NCBI GenBank assembly: GCA_024275565.1 | Contig: JAJRYY010000022.1 | Location: 1 to 48,769 of the forward strand | DNA length: 48,769 nucleotides | Source of the DNA: Planctomycetota bacterium | GTDB taxonomy: Bacteria > Planctomycetota > Phycisphaerae > UBA1845 | Reading direction: 5' to 3' | In this document: piece after piece, positions 35,794 to 44,917 of the stretch | Layout: every line of letters starts with the position of its first letter | Numbering within the stretch: position 1 is the first letter of the stretch | Notes under the pieces: model-generated | The model's database searches: none | What the model saw: only the letters and a program-made list of their open reading frames with translations | Told to the model about the DNA's origin: nothing | Program-made: the position numbers and the translations under genes

Positions 35794-36783
35794 ATTCAAT
35801 CTACAACGATGACCATTCTGCGACTGGGTGTTTTTCTTGTATTTTCTTTTCCGGTAACCCGAGTTGCCGCTCAGGTTTCCGTTGACCATTCGCCTGTCGT
35901 GCTTACGCCTGCCGTGGAGACCGAGGTTTCCATAAGCCTTCAAGCGGATCCCGGTCTGGCCTTTGATCTTGGCGGTGTGATATTCAATTTTGAACCAAAC
36001 CATCTGGAACTGGTTGATTTCCGGTGGGAATCGGGTTTGGATGCTGGATCCTGGTTTAGTGACACGTCGCTACCGGGGCCTGGTGCTGTCTTTGGTGGTG
36101 GATCTGGCGGTGGACCGATCGTTTCAGACAGTGTTCCATTTCTGGTTGCGACCGTGACGTTGCGGTCGATTGGATGTGAGGCTGTCCTGCTGGATACGAT
36201 TCCCCTGACGGTTACGAATAGTACGGATTTTGCAAAGCTGTTTGTATCGAGCGGACTTCCGATGTCCTTTCAGTCTTTACCCAACATGCCGACTCCCTTG
36301 CAGATTGGCGTCGATGGTCCCAGACACATCACCCTGAGTTTCACCGCACAGGATTTGCCCGTTGCCATCCGTGTCACATCGCCGGATCAGACTTGTCTGG
36401 ATCGGTTCGTTGATATCGATGGTAAGCTCAGCGATATTGCTGTCTACCAGTTGGACACTGACTGGAATGGTGTTGCTGTGTCTGGGACAGATATTGCGCC
36501 GGATACGACTTATACGCTGAGTACTTTTTGCGCTGCGACCGTGACGCCAGCCGTTTCGATTACGACGCCAATTTATGGTGATACGGACGATGATGGGGAT
36601 GTTGATGTGTTTGATGTGACCTGCGTCTTTTCCGCGTTTCAAAGCGAATCTGGCGGGTGTTCCGTGACGACTGCTGATCTGGCTCCTGCCGATCCTGATG
36701 GGATGGTCAACATTTTCGACATTTCTGCAGTTCTGGATGCTTTCGATGGTCTTCCCTACCCCTGGCCACTCTCCTGCCCTTAA
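35794..36783 (+). CDS. Secreted cohesin-like protein with C-terminal dockerin-type repeats
   Basis: About 324-329 residues. The signal peptide ends V-A-A-Q. Residues ~27-190 form a beta domain with cohesin-like features (L-A-F-D-L-G-G-V-I-F-N-F, V-A-T-V-T-L-R-S). The C-terminus carries two calcium loops: D-T-D-D-D-G-D-V-D-V-F-D-V and D-P-D-G-M-V-N-I-F-D-I, each followed by an A-F helix. Planctomycetes use such repeats widely without a known cellulosome. The Shine-Dalgarno GGGAGG lies 8 nt before ATT at 35794; the first ATG is at 35809, 23 nt away. Either initiation is unusual. Export seems certain, function unknown. Confidence 0.75.
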   Translation: MQSTTMTILRLGVFLVFSFPVTRVAAQVSVDHSPVVLTPAVETEVSISLQADPGLAFDLGGVIFNFEPNHLELVDFRWESGLDAGSWFSDTSLPGPGAVFGGGSGGGPIVSDSVPFLVATVTLRSIGCEAVLLDTIPLTVTNSTDFAKLFVSSGLPMSFQSLPNMPTPLQIGVDGPRHITLSFTAQDLPVAIRVTSPDQTCLDRFVDIDGKLSDIAVYQLDTDWNGVAVSGTDIAPDTTYTLSTFCAATVTPAVSITTPIYGDTDDDGDVDVFDVTCVFSAFQSESGGCSVTTADLAPADPDGMVNIFDISAVLDAFDGLPYPWPLSCP

Positions 36784-36786
36784 TTG

Positions 36787-36812
36787 ATTGAAGCATATGA
36801 TTGAAGCATATG
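36787..36812. repeat. 13-bp tandem repeat, 2 exact copies
   Basis: attgaagcatatg is duplicated exactly just after the stop codon of the preceding gene. Confidence 0.9.
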
Positions 36813-36930
36813 TGTTCGTGGTTCGATTCGACGTTTCGGGTTTGGTTTGACGTACCGGGATCGGTTCGAGTGTAGGGGTTTCGCTTCCGCAGATGGCGTG
36901 TGGATGTTGGTGATGATTGTGAGCTGGTAT

Positions 36931-36967
36931 AAAAAAACTCGCCGACGAGCATGACCCGTCGGCGAGT
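36931..36967 (-). terminator. Intrinsic terminator between convergent genes
   Basis: An 11-bp perfect stem (36937-36947 with 36957-36967, 9-nt loop) is followed on the minus strand by seven T residues. It ends transcription of the minus-strand gene that stops at 37116, and may also act, less strongly, on the plus strand. Confidence 0.9.
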
Positions 36968-37115
36968 TGGCATGTTTTGAAATCAAGCTGCAACGACCTT
37001 CAAACGTTGACACAGTGCAAATCTGTTACACCGTGTTGCAGCTTGTTTTTCCTGACCACGTTTCGATCAGACGTTTCGCCCTGCGAGACATCACTGCAAG
37101 GGCAGAACATCTGTG

Positions 37116-38336
37116 CTATGGACGGTCGCACGTTGTCTGAGCGCCCTGCCAGACCTGTGTGGCAATCGACGATCCGAACCAGAGCTGACGCCAACGCAGC
37201 AGGTCAAGGGCCTGAACGTTTCCATTGCGATCGATGTCGAAGTAGAACTCATCGCGTCCGCCGCAGTCGGGGCAGGCAGGCGAGCATGAACCGAGAAGTC
37301 GCTGGCGCATGCGGAGCAGATCCAGTGGCTGAACACGTTCGTTCTGATCGATATCCGCGGGCAGATTTGCGAAGTCGAGACGATCCGGTTCATTGACGTC
37401 CTCTCCGAGGTCGCCTTGGTTCAGGATCGGGATACCAGCGTCATTCCAGACAGTTGCCTGGAGTGTTGTCCACTTCTGCAGGGCAAGAACGCCATCCCAC
37501 GAAACGCGGATGTATGCGGGATCGCCGCCGATCATTGCAACTTCAGTTACCGCCGGACCGGCTGCACCGTCACAGTCGGTCAATGTGAAGTTTGCGGTGG
37601 TTACCGGGTTTCCTGAGTCGTCACCAAAGACAGCTTCGCTGAACAGAATGTCCGCGGACATCAAGCCCTGGTTCACGTCTGTACCGTTGGTACTTTCGCG
37701 GCGCGGATCGACGTAGCCTGAGCATGGAGCTGTGGCTGCGTCTTCAGCATCCTCATGCACGATAAACGGTGGTGGTGGTGGTGGTCCTGTGTGAATGACA
37801 GCCGACAATGCATCGAAAGGAATCGGGCCTGGTGGCAGGGTCGGTGTGGTCAGGACGCTGCCTGTACCAATGTCGATAAAATCAAATGTGAAGACTCCGG
37901 ATGCATCCTCTGAGACTTCCACTGAGAAGTTGGCGAAATACACCTGATCTGTCACCAGGACAGCGTCATCAATGGTACTTGCAGCCGCCAGGAAGATGAC
38001 ACGGTCCGGGTTCACTTCGTTGATAGCATCAACGCTGCTGACGTCTGCGAAAATGAAGTCCTCTCGATCCGAGTCAACCAGCGCGGTTCCGCCGATATAG
38101 CTTACCGACCCGGTACCCGTGCCCTCTGGGCTCCTTGGGACGATCATCTGCACTGCGCGGATAGGTTCCGGCGCGATGCCTTCAATAAGAATTTCGATTA
38201 CGACGGTGGTACCCGGATCCACCGTAATCTCGTTTCCAACGCCTCCGACCGGCTCCATTGATACCTCTCCGCTCATTGCAGCCGTGGAGACGGCCAAACA
38301 CGCGATCATGCAACAACCCATACACCGCATTCTCAT
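37116..38336 (-). CDS. Secreted protein with cohesin-like domain and dockerin-type repeats
   Basis: 406 residues. The signal peptide ends at about A-A-M-S-G. Residues ~25-170 form a cohesin-like beta domain (V-V-I-E-I-L-I-E-G, A-N-F-S-V-E-V). A proline run (seven P with a G) then leads to a second beta domain. Two calcium loops close the protein: D-I-D-Q-N-E-R-V-Q-P-L-D and D-I-D-R-N-G-N-V-Q-A-L-D, each followed by a W/M-R-Q helix. These differ from the 'I-F-D-I' type of its neighbour. The start at 38336 has an AGGAAAGGA/GAGG leader. The N-terminal extension open to 38546 lacks a signal peptide and is not used. Confidence 0.75.
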   Translation of the reverse strand: MRMRCMGCCMIACLAVSTAAMSGEVSMEPVGGVGNEITVDPGTTVVIEILIEGIAPEPIRAVQMIVPRSPEGTGTGSVSYIGGTALVDSDREDFIFADVSSVDAINEVNPDRVIFLAAASTIDDAVLVTDQVYFANFSVEVSEDASGVFTFDFIDIGTGSVLTTPTLPPGPIPFDALSAVIHTGPPPPPPFIVHEDAEDAATAPCSGYVDPRRESTNGTDVNQGLMSADILFSEAVFGDDSGNPVTTANFTLTDCDGAAGPAVTEVAMIGGDPAYIRVSWDGVLALQKWTTLQATVWNDAGIPILNQGDLGEDVNEPDRLDFANLPADIDQNERVQPLDLLRMRQRLLGSCSPACPDCGGRDEFYFDIDRNGNVQALDLLRWRQLWFGSSIATQVWQGAQTTCDRP

Positions 38337-38782
38337 TGCCTCAATCCTTTCCTCATGTTTTCCAAAAGCCTTCTCCCTTGTTCCTCTGAAGCTAAAGCGG
38401 AGCGGACCCTCGGTGAAATTCGACCAGTTAGTATTTCCCCTATCCTGCCCCACCACCACCTCACCGAAACGGTACGGTAAGATCAACAGGTGCGCAGAAG
38501 AACCGCACAAGCCCCCAAGTATCCTCAAACACGAGGTAAAATTCAAGCCCGATTCCCCATCAAAGACGCCAATATGGATATTAATGTTCCGATAAATGCA
38601 CTCGAACTATTATTGCCGGAACGCCCCGACAATGCATATTGATGGTCTCTGGTGTCCTTGAGGAGGCAAATAAACTGGGACTCCAAAAAATAAAGCCGAC
38701 CGTGCAAGCACGGTCGGCCTTGATTCAGAAAATCAGATGAACGATCCCATCCTGCTGATCGTTACAATCGGTACGATTCTTG
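38337..38782. other. Gap between two minus-strand genes
   Basis: About 450 bp with no supportable gene. It holds the intrinsic terminator of the large mosaic gene and, presumably, the promoter of the 406-residue protein gene. Confidence 0.5.
38685..38718 (-). terminator. Intrinsic terminator of the large mosaic gene
   Basis: An 11-nt arm gccgaccgtgc and its complement (38695-38705, 38708-38718) form a stem with a tight loop. On the minus strand it is followed by TTTATTTTTT. It lies about 65 bp after the stop codon. Confidence 0.92.
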
Positions 38783-41700
38783 TTATTGGCCCTCCATTCT
38801 CAACCCTTGTTCCTTATTGATGCTCTGGAAACTGGTTGAAAGTGGTTTTTTTGATGAGACATCGAGTACAAGCTCCTGGACTTGAGTTGTGGCGATGCTT
38901 CCATCACCCAGCAGCAGTATCGATGATTTGGCCAAGCTGATACTTAGTCGTGATGACCGGGGGTTCACGACACTAAGCGTGAAGCTGCCCAGATAGACCT
39001 CTGTATTGCTTGATACGGTTCCATCGGTCGCAGCAGCCACCACACGGTGCTGCCCAGGATCCTCAGCGACCACATGATCAACCGCCGCCAGTGCAAATCC
39101 GATGCGGTTGTTGTCCAATGTGGCATTCAAGACCACGACCTCACGGTCTGGACCGTCTTCAACGTCCAACGAGAGTTCATACCCGCGGAGGTCTTTGACA
39201 TTCGCAGCGTATACATCCACGACGACGGTTGTACCCGGTTTCACGATTCTTCGATTGGCTGACATGAGAATCCGGATGTCCTGCCGATCTTCCGATACCG
39301 CGCCCGACGGAGGCGTTGGTGCGGGTCCTGAGCAACAGGCGTCGATTCCAGAGAAAGCATCCAGTGCATTGACGATGTCCCAGATGTTCAGAACACCGTC
39401 TGGTGCACAAATGCCTAGCGATGATGCGATGTCGGCCTGACTTACGAGACATGCTCCTGTGTTGCCAAAAGCGTCCAGGATTGCAGTGACATCGAACAGG
39501 TTCACAGCTCCGTCCTGGCCGCAACCAAACAGCGTTGCGATGTCGCCGTACAGTCCGCTCGTCTGCGAGCATGTATTCCCCGTACAGGCATCGAAGGTAC
39601 ACACATCCAGATCGCCACAATCGTCCGCGTCGATACAGCTTTGCGTGCATTCATCGGGAATACCATCCTGATTCGTGTCCAGGCTTGTTCCCAGCAGAAT
39701 ATCCAGCAGGTCGCTTTGTGTGTTTGCGTTGCAATCCTGCAGTGGTCCTGTGTAACAGACGAGGAAGAAGTTGAAGTCCTCCAGGTCCACATCGCCGTCC
39801 TGGTCGATGTCAGAAATCGCACATGGATCGTCGGCTGTGTAGAACGAACCCGGACCTGTGAAGCATGCCGAGAAGGCAATGAAGTCGTCCAGGAGGATTT
39901 CGTTGTCTCCGTTGGCATCGAATTCGGCGCGGCCTAGCGAATCGAGGAACGCGACGACCGCCGCCTGATCCGCTGGCGACAATGCCTGGAAGAGGTCTAC
40001 GGATGGTTTTGCTTCACTGCCAGTCTGTCCGTGGGTGCGAATTGCTGCCACCACCCTCTGGTTGAATGTTCCACCCGTCTCGGAGGCATCGTGCAGCATC
40101 GGATCGCGTACACGAAGACCCCAAAGCGCCGGCGTTCGAATCTCGCCTGCCTCCGCATCGCCCTGAACAATACCGTCGAACAACAAGCCCATATCGTGCA
40201 GCAGGAAGTCTGAGTAGGGCTTGACGATCTTGTTTGCAATGGCGGATTCCGGGGCAGCACCTGTCACATAGGACGGTATGTGGCATACCGCGCATCCAAT
40301 GTTCGTGAAGATCGCCTCACCGCTCATACCAGAACGCGGTGTTTGCGGTGGAGCGGCGGTAAAGCGCTGGAAATCCGTGATCAGATCTATGAACGCCGAA
40401 CCCACTGGTGCGTTGTCCTCCGGGTCGGCCACGGTGTCGCAATTGTCCGGAGCACCGAGCGACGGCGGATTGATCCCGTTTGGATCGTTTTCTGCCACGA
40501 GGAATCGGTTCGTGATGCCCATTTCGTTCAAGCCCGCGTCGGCGGAGAATGTCAGTACCGTCGCAACCTGAGCTTTCCAGCCGAAACGTCCGACCCGCAG
40601 CGGACTGCCCATGGGGTCTTCGAAGGCTGGCACCATGTGTACCCGACCTGTCACACCTGGTCCGGTTGATGCGTTGGCTTGGATGTCAGCATCCGGAATG
40701 GCTTCCAGGAGGCCGAACCCAAGGATGGACGGCGTGGAGCGAATGGCGGTATCCACGCCGGGGATCACTGGTACTTCCTCGGCGCAATCGATGCTGATCG
40801 CCTGAGACTGGAGCAGTGATCCGCCGAACTGAGCAAGATCGTCGAAGTCTCCGGTTCCGGCATCGAGAATACCAAACCGTGTCACGGTAATACCGCCGGA
40901 ACCACCGATCGGGTTGTTGTGGCAGCTCGAGCAACTGTTTTGATTGAAGACCGGTCCCAACCCATCCGCGGCTGAGAATACACGATCGAATTCCACCTTG
41001 CCCGCGAAGAACCGGTCCAGCTCGTTCTGCGTCAGGCCTGCAAGCGGTGCACCCATCTTCGGTTGCACAGCCAGCGGTATCGCGTCACACTGGTCGCTCG
41101 CCTCATTGCAGATTTCGTTTCCGGCACATGGGTTCCCGCCGGACTGACAATCATCGATCGCGTCGCAAATTTCCGGACCATTACAGAACAGCCCATCGTC
41201 ACAAGCGGCGTCGCTGGGAACATTGTCGCACGAATTCGTTCCTTCGTTGCACGAGTCCGTTGTGCATCCCACGCCATCGTTGCAATCGATGGGAGAACCT
41301 GCCTTACATGATCCTGCGACGCATATTTCGGTCCCGTCGCAGAATACACCGTTGTCACAGTCGCCATCGACAAGGCAGTCCACACATAGATCAGCAGCCT
41401 CATCGCAAAGTTGACCTGGACAGGGATCTGTCGCCCCGCCGCCCGCTGGCGTTACATTGTCGAAGACGGCTGTCCCGGCTCCGAATTGACCATCCACACT
41501 CAATACACCAAAACCCACCGTATGCGGGCCTGCACCCGTCAGGGCTTCGATGTCGATGATGAAATGGATCGGTACGGTGACTGGGTTGGTGTTGTCGATG
41601 GTCCCAAACGCTCCATTGGCCAGCGTCGCCACGGTCCCGATCGTACCATCAGCATTCAAACCATAATCGGTCCCGTCGATATGGAAGATAGGACGGTCCC

Positions 41701-44170
41701 AGTCGGCAGCGTCGGTCGGGGTCCAGCTTATCAGGTCGAACTCCAGATTCGCACCGGAAACATCAACACCCGCCTGGCTGGACCAGTTTACGCCACCTGT
41801 TCCAGCATCCGTTCCGACAACCGTCAGGGTTCCGCCATAGGTGATCGATCCATCCCCGAAGAGATTGTCTGTCCAGTTCGAGTTATCGACGAATCCGCCA
41901 TTCACAACGCCGGCAGATCCCGAAACGCATGTCCCACCCGAGCAGGCCTCGTCTCCATTGCAGAACAATCCGTCATCGCAATCAGGGTTGGTCAGACAAC
42001 CAACGCAGGTGTCGAGTGCTTCGTCGCAAGTCAGGCCTGCTCCGACACACGGATCACCACTGCTTGGCAGACACGCTCCTGCAGAACACGCCTCGACACC
42101 GTTGCAGTACAACCCATCGTCGCAATCGCCATCGACCAGACAATCGACGCACGCATCGCCACCCTCATCGCATATCTGTCCCGGACATGGATCGCCTCCG
42201 CCTGGCAGGCACGTTCCCGTACCAGTATCACAGGTCTCAGCTCCGTTGCAGAACACACCGTCATCACAGTCGGCATCGATCAGGCATGTGAGGCATGAAC
42301 CCCCGCCTTCGTCGCATATCTGTCCTGGGCATGGATCACTCCCCGCCTGACACGAACCGCCAACGCACGTTTCAGCACCATTGCAGAAGACGCCGTCATC
42401 GCAGTCGCCATTGTCATCGCAGTCGCAGGTGTCGCTGAAATCGTTGCACACCAGACCAGCAGGACACGGGGGTGTCCCTGACTGACACGCACCCGCCACA
42501 CATGTTTCCGTCCCTGTGCAGAACAACCCGTCATCACAGTCGCCATCCACGAGGCAATCCACGCATGCGTCGGTCGCTTCGTCACACAACTGCCCCAGCC
42601 CAACGCAAGGATCACCCGGGCCAGGCTGACAAACATTCCCCACACAATCTTCAACACCATTGCAGAACAATCCGTCCGAACATTCCGCAGGTCCGCCACA
42701 TCCCGCCGGAGCCTTGTTGATGTACACCCGCGTCCCGGTGCAATTACCAATCACCAGGTCAAGTCGCGCATCACCATTCAGATCAAAGACCGCAATATCG
42801 TGGACACCATTGAGATGCGAACTGGTGATCCCAACGTTGCCCTCCTGTTGGATGGTGACGTTCGGAACATTGCCAAGATTGCGATAGATTCGTGCGGTCG
42901 TGGAACAACTCGTAAGGTCAACATCCATGTCCGACACGAGGACATCATTAAACCCGTCGTTGTCCAGGTCGGCGATGACGTTATTCCCGCCAAACTGATT
43001 CACCGAACCGATCAACTCCTGACGTGGGGAAAACGTCGCACGACCAGACCCGTCGTTGCCCTGATTCAAGATATAATAATCAAGACCATCATCCGTAATC
43101 ACCAGGTCTTCCATGTTGTCGTTGTTCAGATCGCCAGTGACGATATGGTACGGCTGATTCGCGTAGGCGATTTGATACTGATCGAAAAACCCGTCAAACC
43201 CGGCAGCCCCGGCATTGTTGTTGTAGCTGATCGATACACCCTGGGGTGCATTCAATGCGTCGTCCTTGACGATATCCAGACGACCATCTCCGTTCATATC
43301 CGCGATGGCTGTCGCCATTGCAAACGATGACTCAAGCATCTCAACCGTCATCCGCGCAGCAGATTCGTCCGTAAAGAACCCGGTTCCGTCATTGATCCAA
43401 AGCCGGTCGTTTACATCCACCGGACGAGCACCACCCTGCTGGTAGTCGCCGAGGTAAAGATCCTCGTCGCCGTCGTTGTCAATATCGCCAGCCGACACGG
43501 CACAGAAGCGTGGTTCTGCGGGCATCGTGGGAATACGACTTACGTCATCGAAATTCAGACCGGCCCAGTTTCCACTCCCCGGAGGACTGTCTTGCAGATT
43601 GATGTACACACGCGGGTGAGAAATCGCCTTGTCGCCAACCGTCCCCCCTGCACCACCGCTCAACGTGGTCGCAGTCACAACATCAAGCCAACCATCACCA
43701 TTCACATCCACAACCACAACATCGCGATCGTTCGTCAGATCGAGAAAACCCTGACTCCCACCGGCACCCTGCAACGTCACAGACGAAGCAGTTGCATACA
43801 GCGTCGTCCGATCCACCAGAACGCCGCCCTCGTTCATCAGCAGCACATTCCGACGCCGCCCTGGAGTGGTTCCAAGCTGCTTGTTCACGATAACCAGGTC
43901 AATATCGCCGTCCTGATCCAGATCGCCCCAGGCGTAGTCCTTTTCATCCGGATTCGTCTCAAACACACCCGGACCACTGTTTGGATCCTGACTCGTATCG
44001 ACACGCACTGTCGTCTCATTACAGAACGTCACCCATCCTGCATCCGGACAGCCAGCCAGAGCAGCTTGTTGACCGCTCAAGGTTGCTATCAGACCAGCAG
44101 CCGCAGCGATCAAACACAGATCTATTTTATTCTTAACCAACATGACAGGCCGGAAACGGTGTAAAAACAT
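38783..44170 (-). CDS. Mosaic exported protein: FG-GAP propeller, Cys-rich repeats, di-heme oxidoreductase, dockerin-like repeats
   Basis: 1,795 residues. Signal peptide about 1-39. Residues ~75-485 hold FG-GAP/VCBS repeats with D-x-D-x-D-G calcium loops. Residues ~490-1030 hold Cys-rich repeats of the type C-D-D-G-L-F-C-N-G-x-E-x-C, interrupted by a beta domain (~755-910). Residues ~1037-1415 are a di-heme thiol-oxidoreductase-like domain (DUF1111) with heme sites C-S-S-C-H (1080-1084) and C-A-V-C-H (1293-1297). Dockerin-like segments (~1417-1612) and a beta domain complete it. GGAGG lies 9 nt before the ATG at 44170. The heme domain suggests extracytoplasmic redox chemistry; the other parts suggest adhesion. 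Confidence 0.85.
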   Translation of the reverse strand: MFLHRFRPVMLVKNKIDLCLIAAAAGLIATLSGQQAALAGCPDAGWVTFCNETTVRVDTSQDPNSGPGVFETNPDEKDYAWGDLDQDGDIDLVIVNKQLGTTPGRRRNVLLMNEGGVLVDRTTLYATASSVTLQGAGGSQGFLDLTNDRDVVVVDVNGDGWLDVVTATTLSGGAGGTVGDKAISHPRVYINLQDSPPGSGNWAGLNFDDVSRIPTMPAEPRFCAVSAGDIDNDGDEDLYLGDYQQGGARPVDVNDRLWINDGTGFFTDESAARMTVEMLESSFAMATAIADMNGDGRLDIVKDDALNAPQGVSISYNNNAGAAGFDGFFDQYQIAYANQPYHIVTGDLNNDNMEDLVITDDGLDYYILNQGNDGSGRATFSPRQELIGSVNQFGGNNVIADLDNDGFNDVLVSDMDVDLTSCSTTARIYRNLGNVPNVTIQQEGNVGITSSHLNGVHDIAVFDLNGDARLDLVIGNCTGTRVYINKAPAGCGGPAECSDGLFCNGVEDCVGNVCQPGPGDPCVGLGQLCDEATDACVDCLVDGDCDDGLFCTGTETCVAGACQSGTPPCPAGLVCNDFSDTCDCDDNGDCDDGVFCNGAETCVGGSCQAGSDPCPGQICDEGGGSCLTCLIDADCDDGVFCNGAETCDTGTGTCLPGGGDPCPGQICDEGGDACVDCLVDGDCDDGLYCNGVEACSAGACLPSSGDPCVGAGLTCDEALDTCVGCLTNPDCDDGLFCNGDEACSGGTCVSGSAGVVNGGFVDNSNWTDNLFGDGSITYGGTLTVVGTDAGTGGVNWSSQAGVDVSGANLEFDLISWTPTDAADWDRPIFHIDGTDYGLNADGTIGTVATLANGAFGTIDNTNPVTVPIHFIIDIEALTGAGPHTVGFGVLSVDGQFGAGTAVFDNVTPAGGGATDPCPGQLCDEAADLCVDCLVDGDCDNGVFCDGTEICVAGSCKAGSPIDCNDGVGCTTDSCNEGTNSCDNVPSDAACDDGLFCNGPEICDAIDDCQSGGNPCAGNEICNEASDQCDAIPLAVQPKMGAPLAGLTQNELDRFFAGKVEFDRVFSAADGLGPVFNQNSCSSCHNNPIGGSGGITVTRFGILDAGTGDFDDLAQFGGSLLQSQAISIDCAEEVPVIPGVDTAIRSTPSILGFGLLEAIPDADIQANASTGPGVTGRVHMVPAFEDPMGSPLRVGRFGWKAQVATVLTFSADAGLNEMGITNRFLVAENDPNGINPPSLGAPDNCDTVADPEDNAPVGSAFIDLITDFQRFTAAPPQTPRSGMSGEAIFTNIGCAVCHIPSYVTGAAPESAIANKIVKPYSDFLLHDMGLLFDGIVQGDAEAGEIRTPALWGLRVRDPMLHDASETGGTFNQRVVAAIRTHGQTGSEAKPSVDLFQALSPADQAAVVAFLDSLGRAEFDANGDNEILLDDFIAFSACFTGPGSFYTADDPCAISDIDQDGDVDLEDFNFFLVCYTGPLQDCNANTQSDLLDILLGTSLDTNQDGIPDECTQSCIDADDCGDLDVCTFDACTGNTCSQTSGLYGDIATLFGCGQDGAVNLFDVTAILDAFGNTGACLVSQADIASSLGICAPDGVLNIWDIVNALDAFSGIDACCSGPAPTPPSGAVSEDRQDIRILMSANRRIVKPGTTVVVDVYAANVKDLRGYELSLDVEDGPDREVVVLNATLDNNRIGFALAAVDHVVAEDPGQHRVVAAATDGTVSSNTEVYLGSFTLSVVNPRSSRLSISLAKSSILLLGDGSIATTQVQELVLDVSSKKPLSTSFQSINKEQGLRMEGQ

Positions 44171-44267
44171 CTCTAGAACCTCCGTGCAAAACACAACCCC
44201 GAGAAACCCGACGATGGGAATCGACTGATATCAGTATCCAACGAGAACTGCTCAAAAACCTGCGGGA

Positions 44268-44347
44268 AATTGCGGATTATTCCCGACCACAAGGGCATCT
44301 CTCCCCCAGAAAGCGGGGATCACCCTGAGGGGTGAGAATCCGCAATT
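44268..44347. promoter_or_regulatory. Multi-stem element upstream of the mosaic gene
   Basis: An outer 11-bp inverted repeat (44268-44278 with 44337-44347) encloses two smaller hairpins: CCCC/GGGG (about 44303-44319) and CACCC/GGGTG (44321-44335). It lies about 100 bp before the start of the minus-strand mosaic gene. It matches no riboswitch I know. The rest of the 44171-44539 gap shows nothing else. Confidence 0.4.
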
Positions 44348-44539
44348 GAGTCCCCTCCAGACTCACCCAAGACCTCACTTTGACAAAATTGGCCCTAAAA
44401 CACAACCCAAAGTTCCTATAAGACTTTGGACCACAGCTGCATCTAGGAATGTGATGCGATCGGAAAGGACCGATAACATGCTGTAAATACACGGTTTATG
44501 AACGATTTCTTGCGATGTGAATCTGGCCGGCCGGGGCGA

Positions 44540-44812
44540 TTACTTGGGCTTTGCGATTTGATAAAGCCCGTGGCCTGCGTTTTCGAGCCTTCCCTGGGCG
44601 ACCAACGCCTCCCAGATGGCTTTGGGGTACTGATTCGGAGCCTGAATCGCCACAATCCCAGACGATTTCCCACCCGACATGGGGCCGACGCCCAGCGACG
44701 ACTCATCGTCGAGACGAGCCAGCTTCAGGCGCTTCTTAAAGGCTTTCATCGCCCGAGCCAACTCCTGCGGATCAGGTGACGCTCCTGCCGACGGATGATC
44801 TGATTCAACCAT
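44540..44812 (-). CDS. Conserved 90-residue protein of planctomycete type
   Basis: A small basic helical protein with the run L-A-R-A-M-K-A-F-K-K-R-L-K-L, then R-L-D-D-E-S-S-L-G and G-I-V-A-I-Q-A-P-N-Q-Y-P. The last part ends in A-L-V-A-Q-G-R-L and a G-L-Y-x-I strand, compatible with a winged-helix-like fold. I recall closely similar proteins in Phycisphaerae genomes but no function. GGAG precedes the start by about 9 nt. It sits downstream of the serA-ROK pair on the same strand, 105 bp from the ROK stop. Confidence 0.7.
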   Translation of the reverse strand: MVESDHPSAGASPDPQELARAMKAFKKRLKLARLDDESSLGVGPMSGGKSSGIVAIQAPNQYPKAIWEALVAQGRLENAGHGLYQIAKPK

Positions 44813-44917
44813 ATCATGTCACTCCATTCGCAAAAGAAACGCAATTACAACACACCCACAGAATAACCACCTGCCATTCCAAGCTGACGCACAGTATACA
44901 CCCCGCAGCCAACGCTG

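Noticed and set aside
44268-44347. Insertion-sequence end
   Set aside because: No transposase, no second end and no target duplication nearby.
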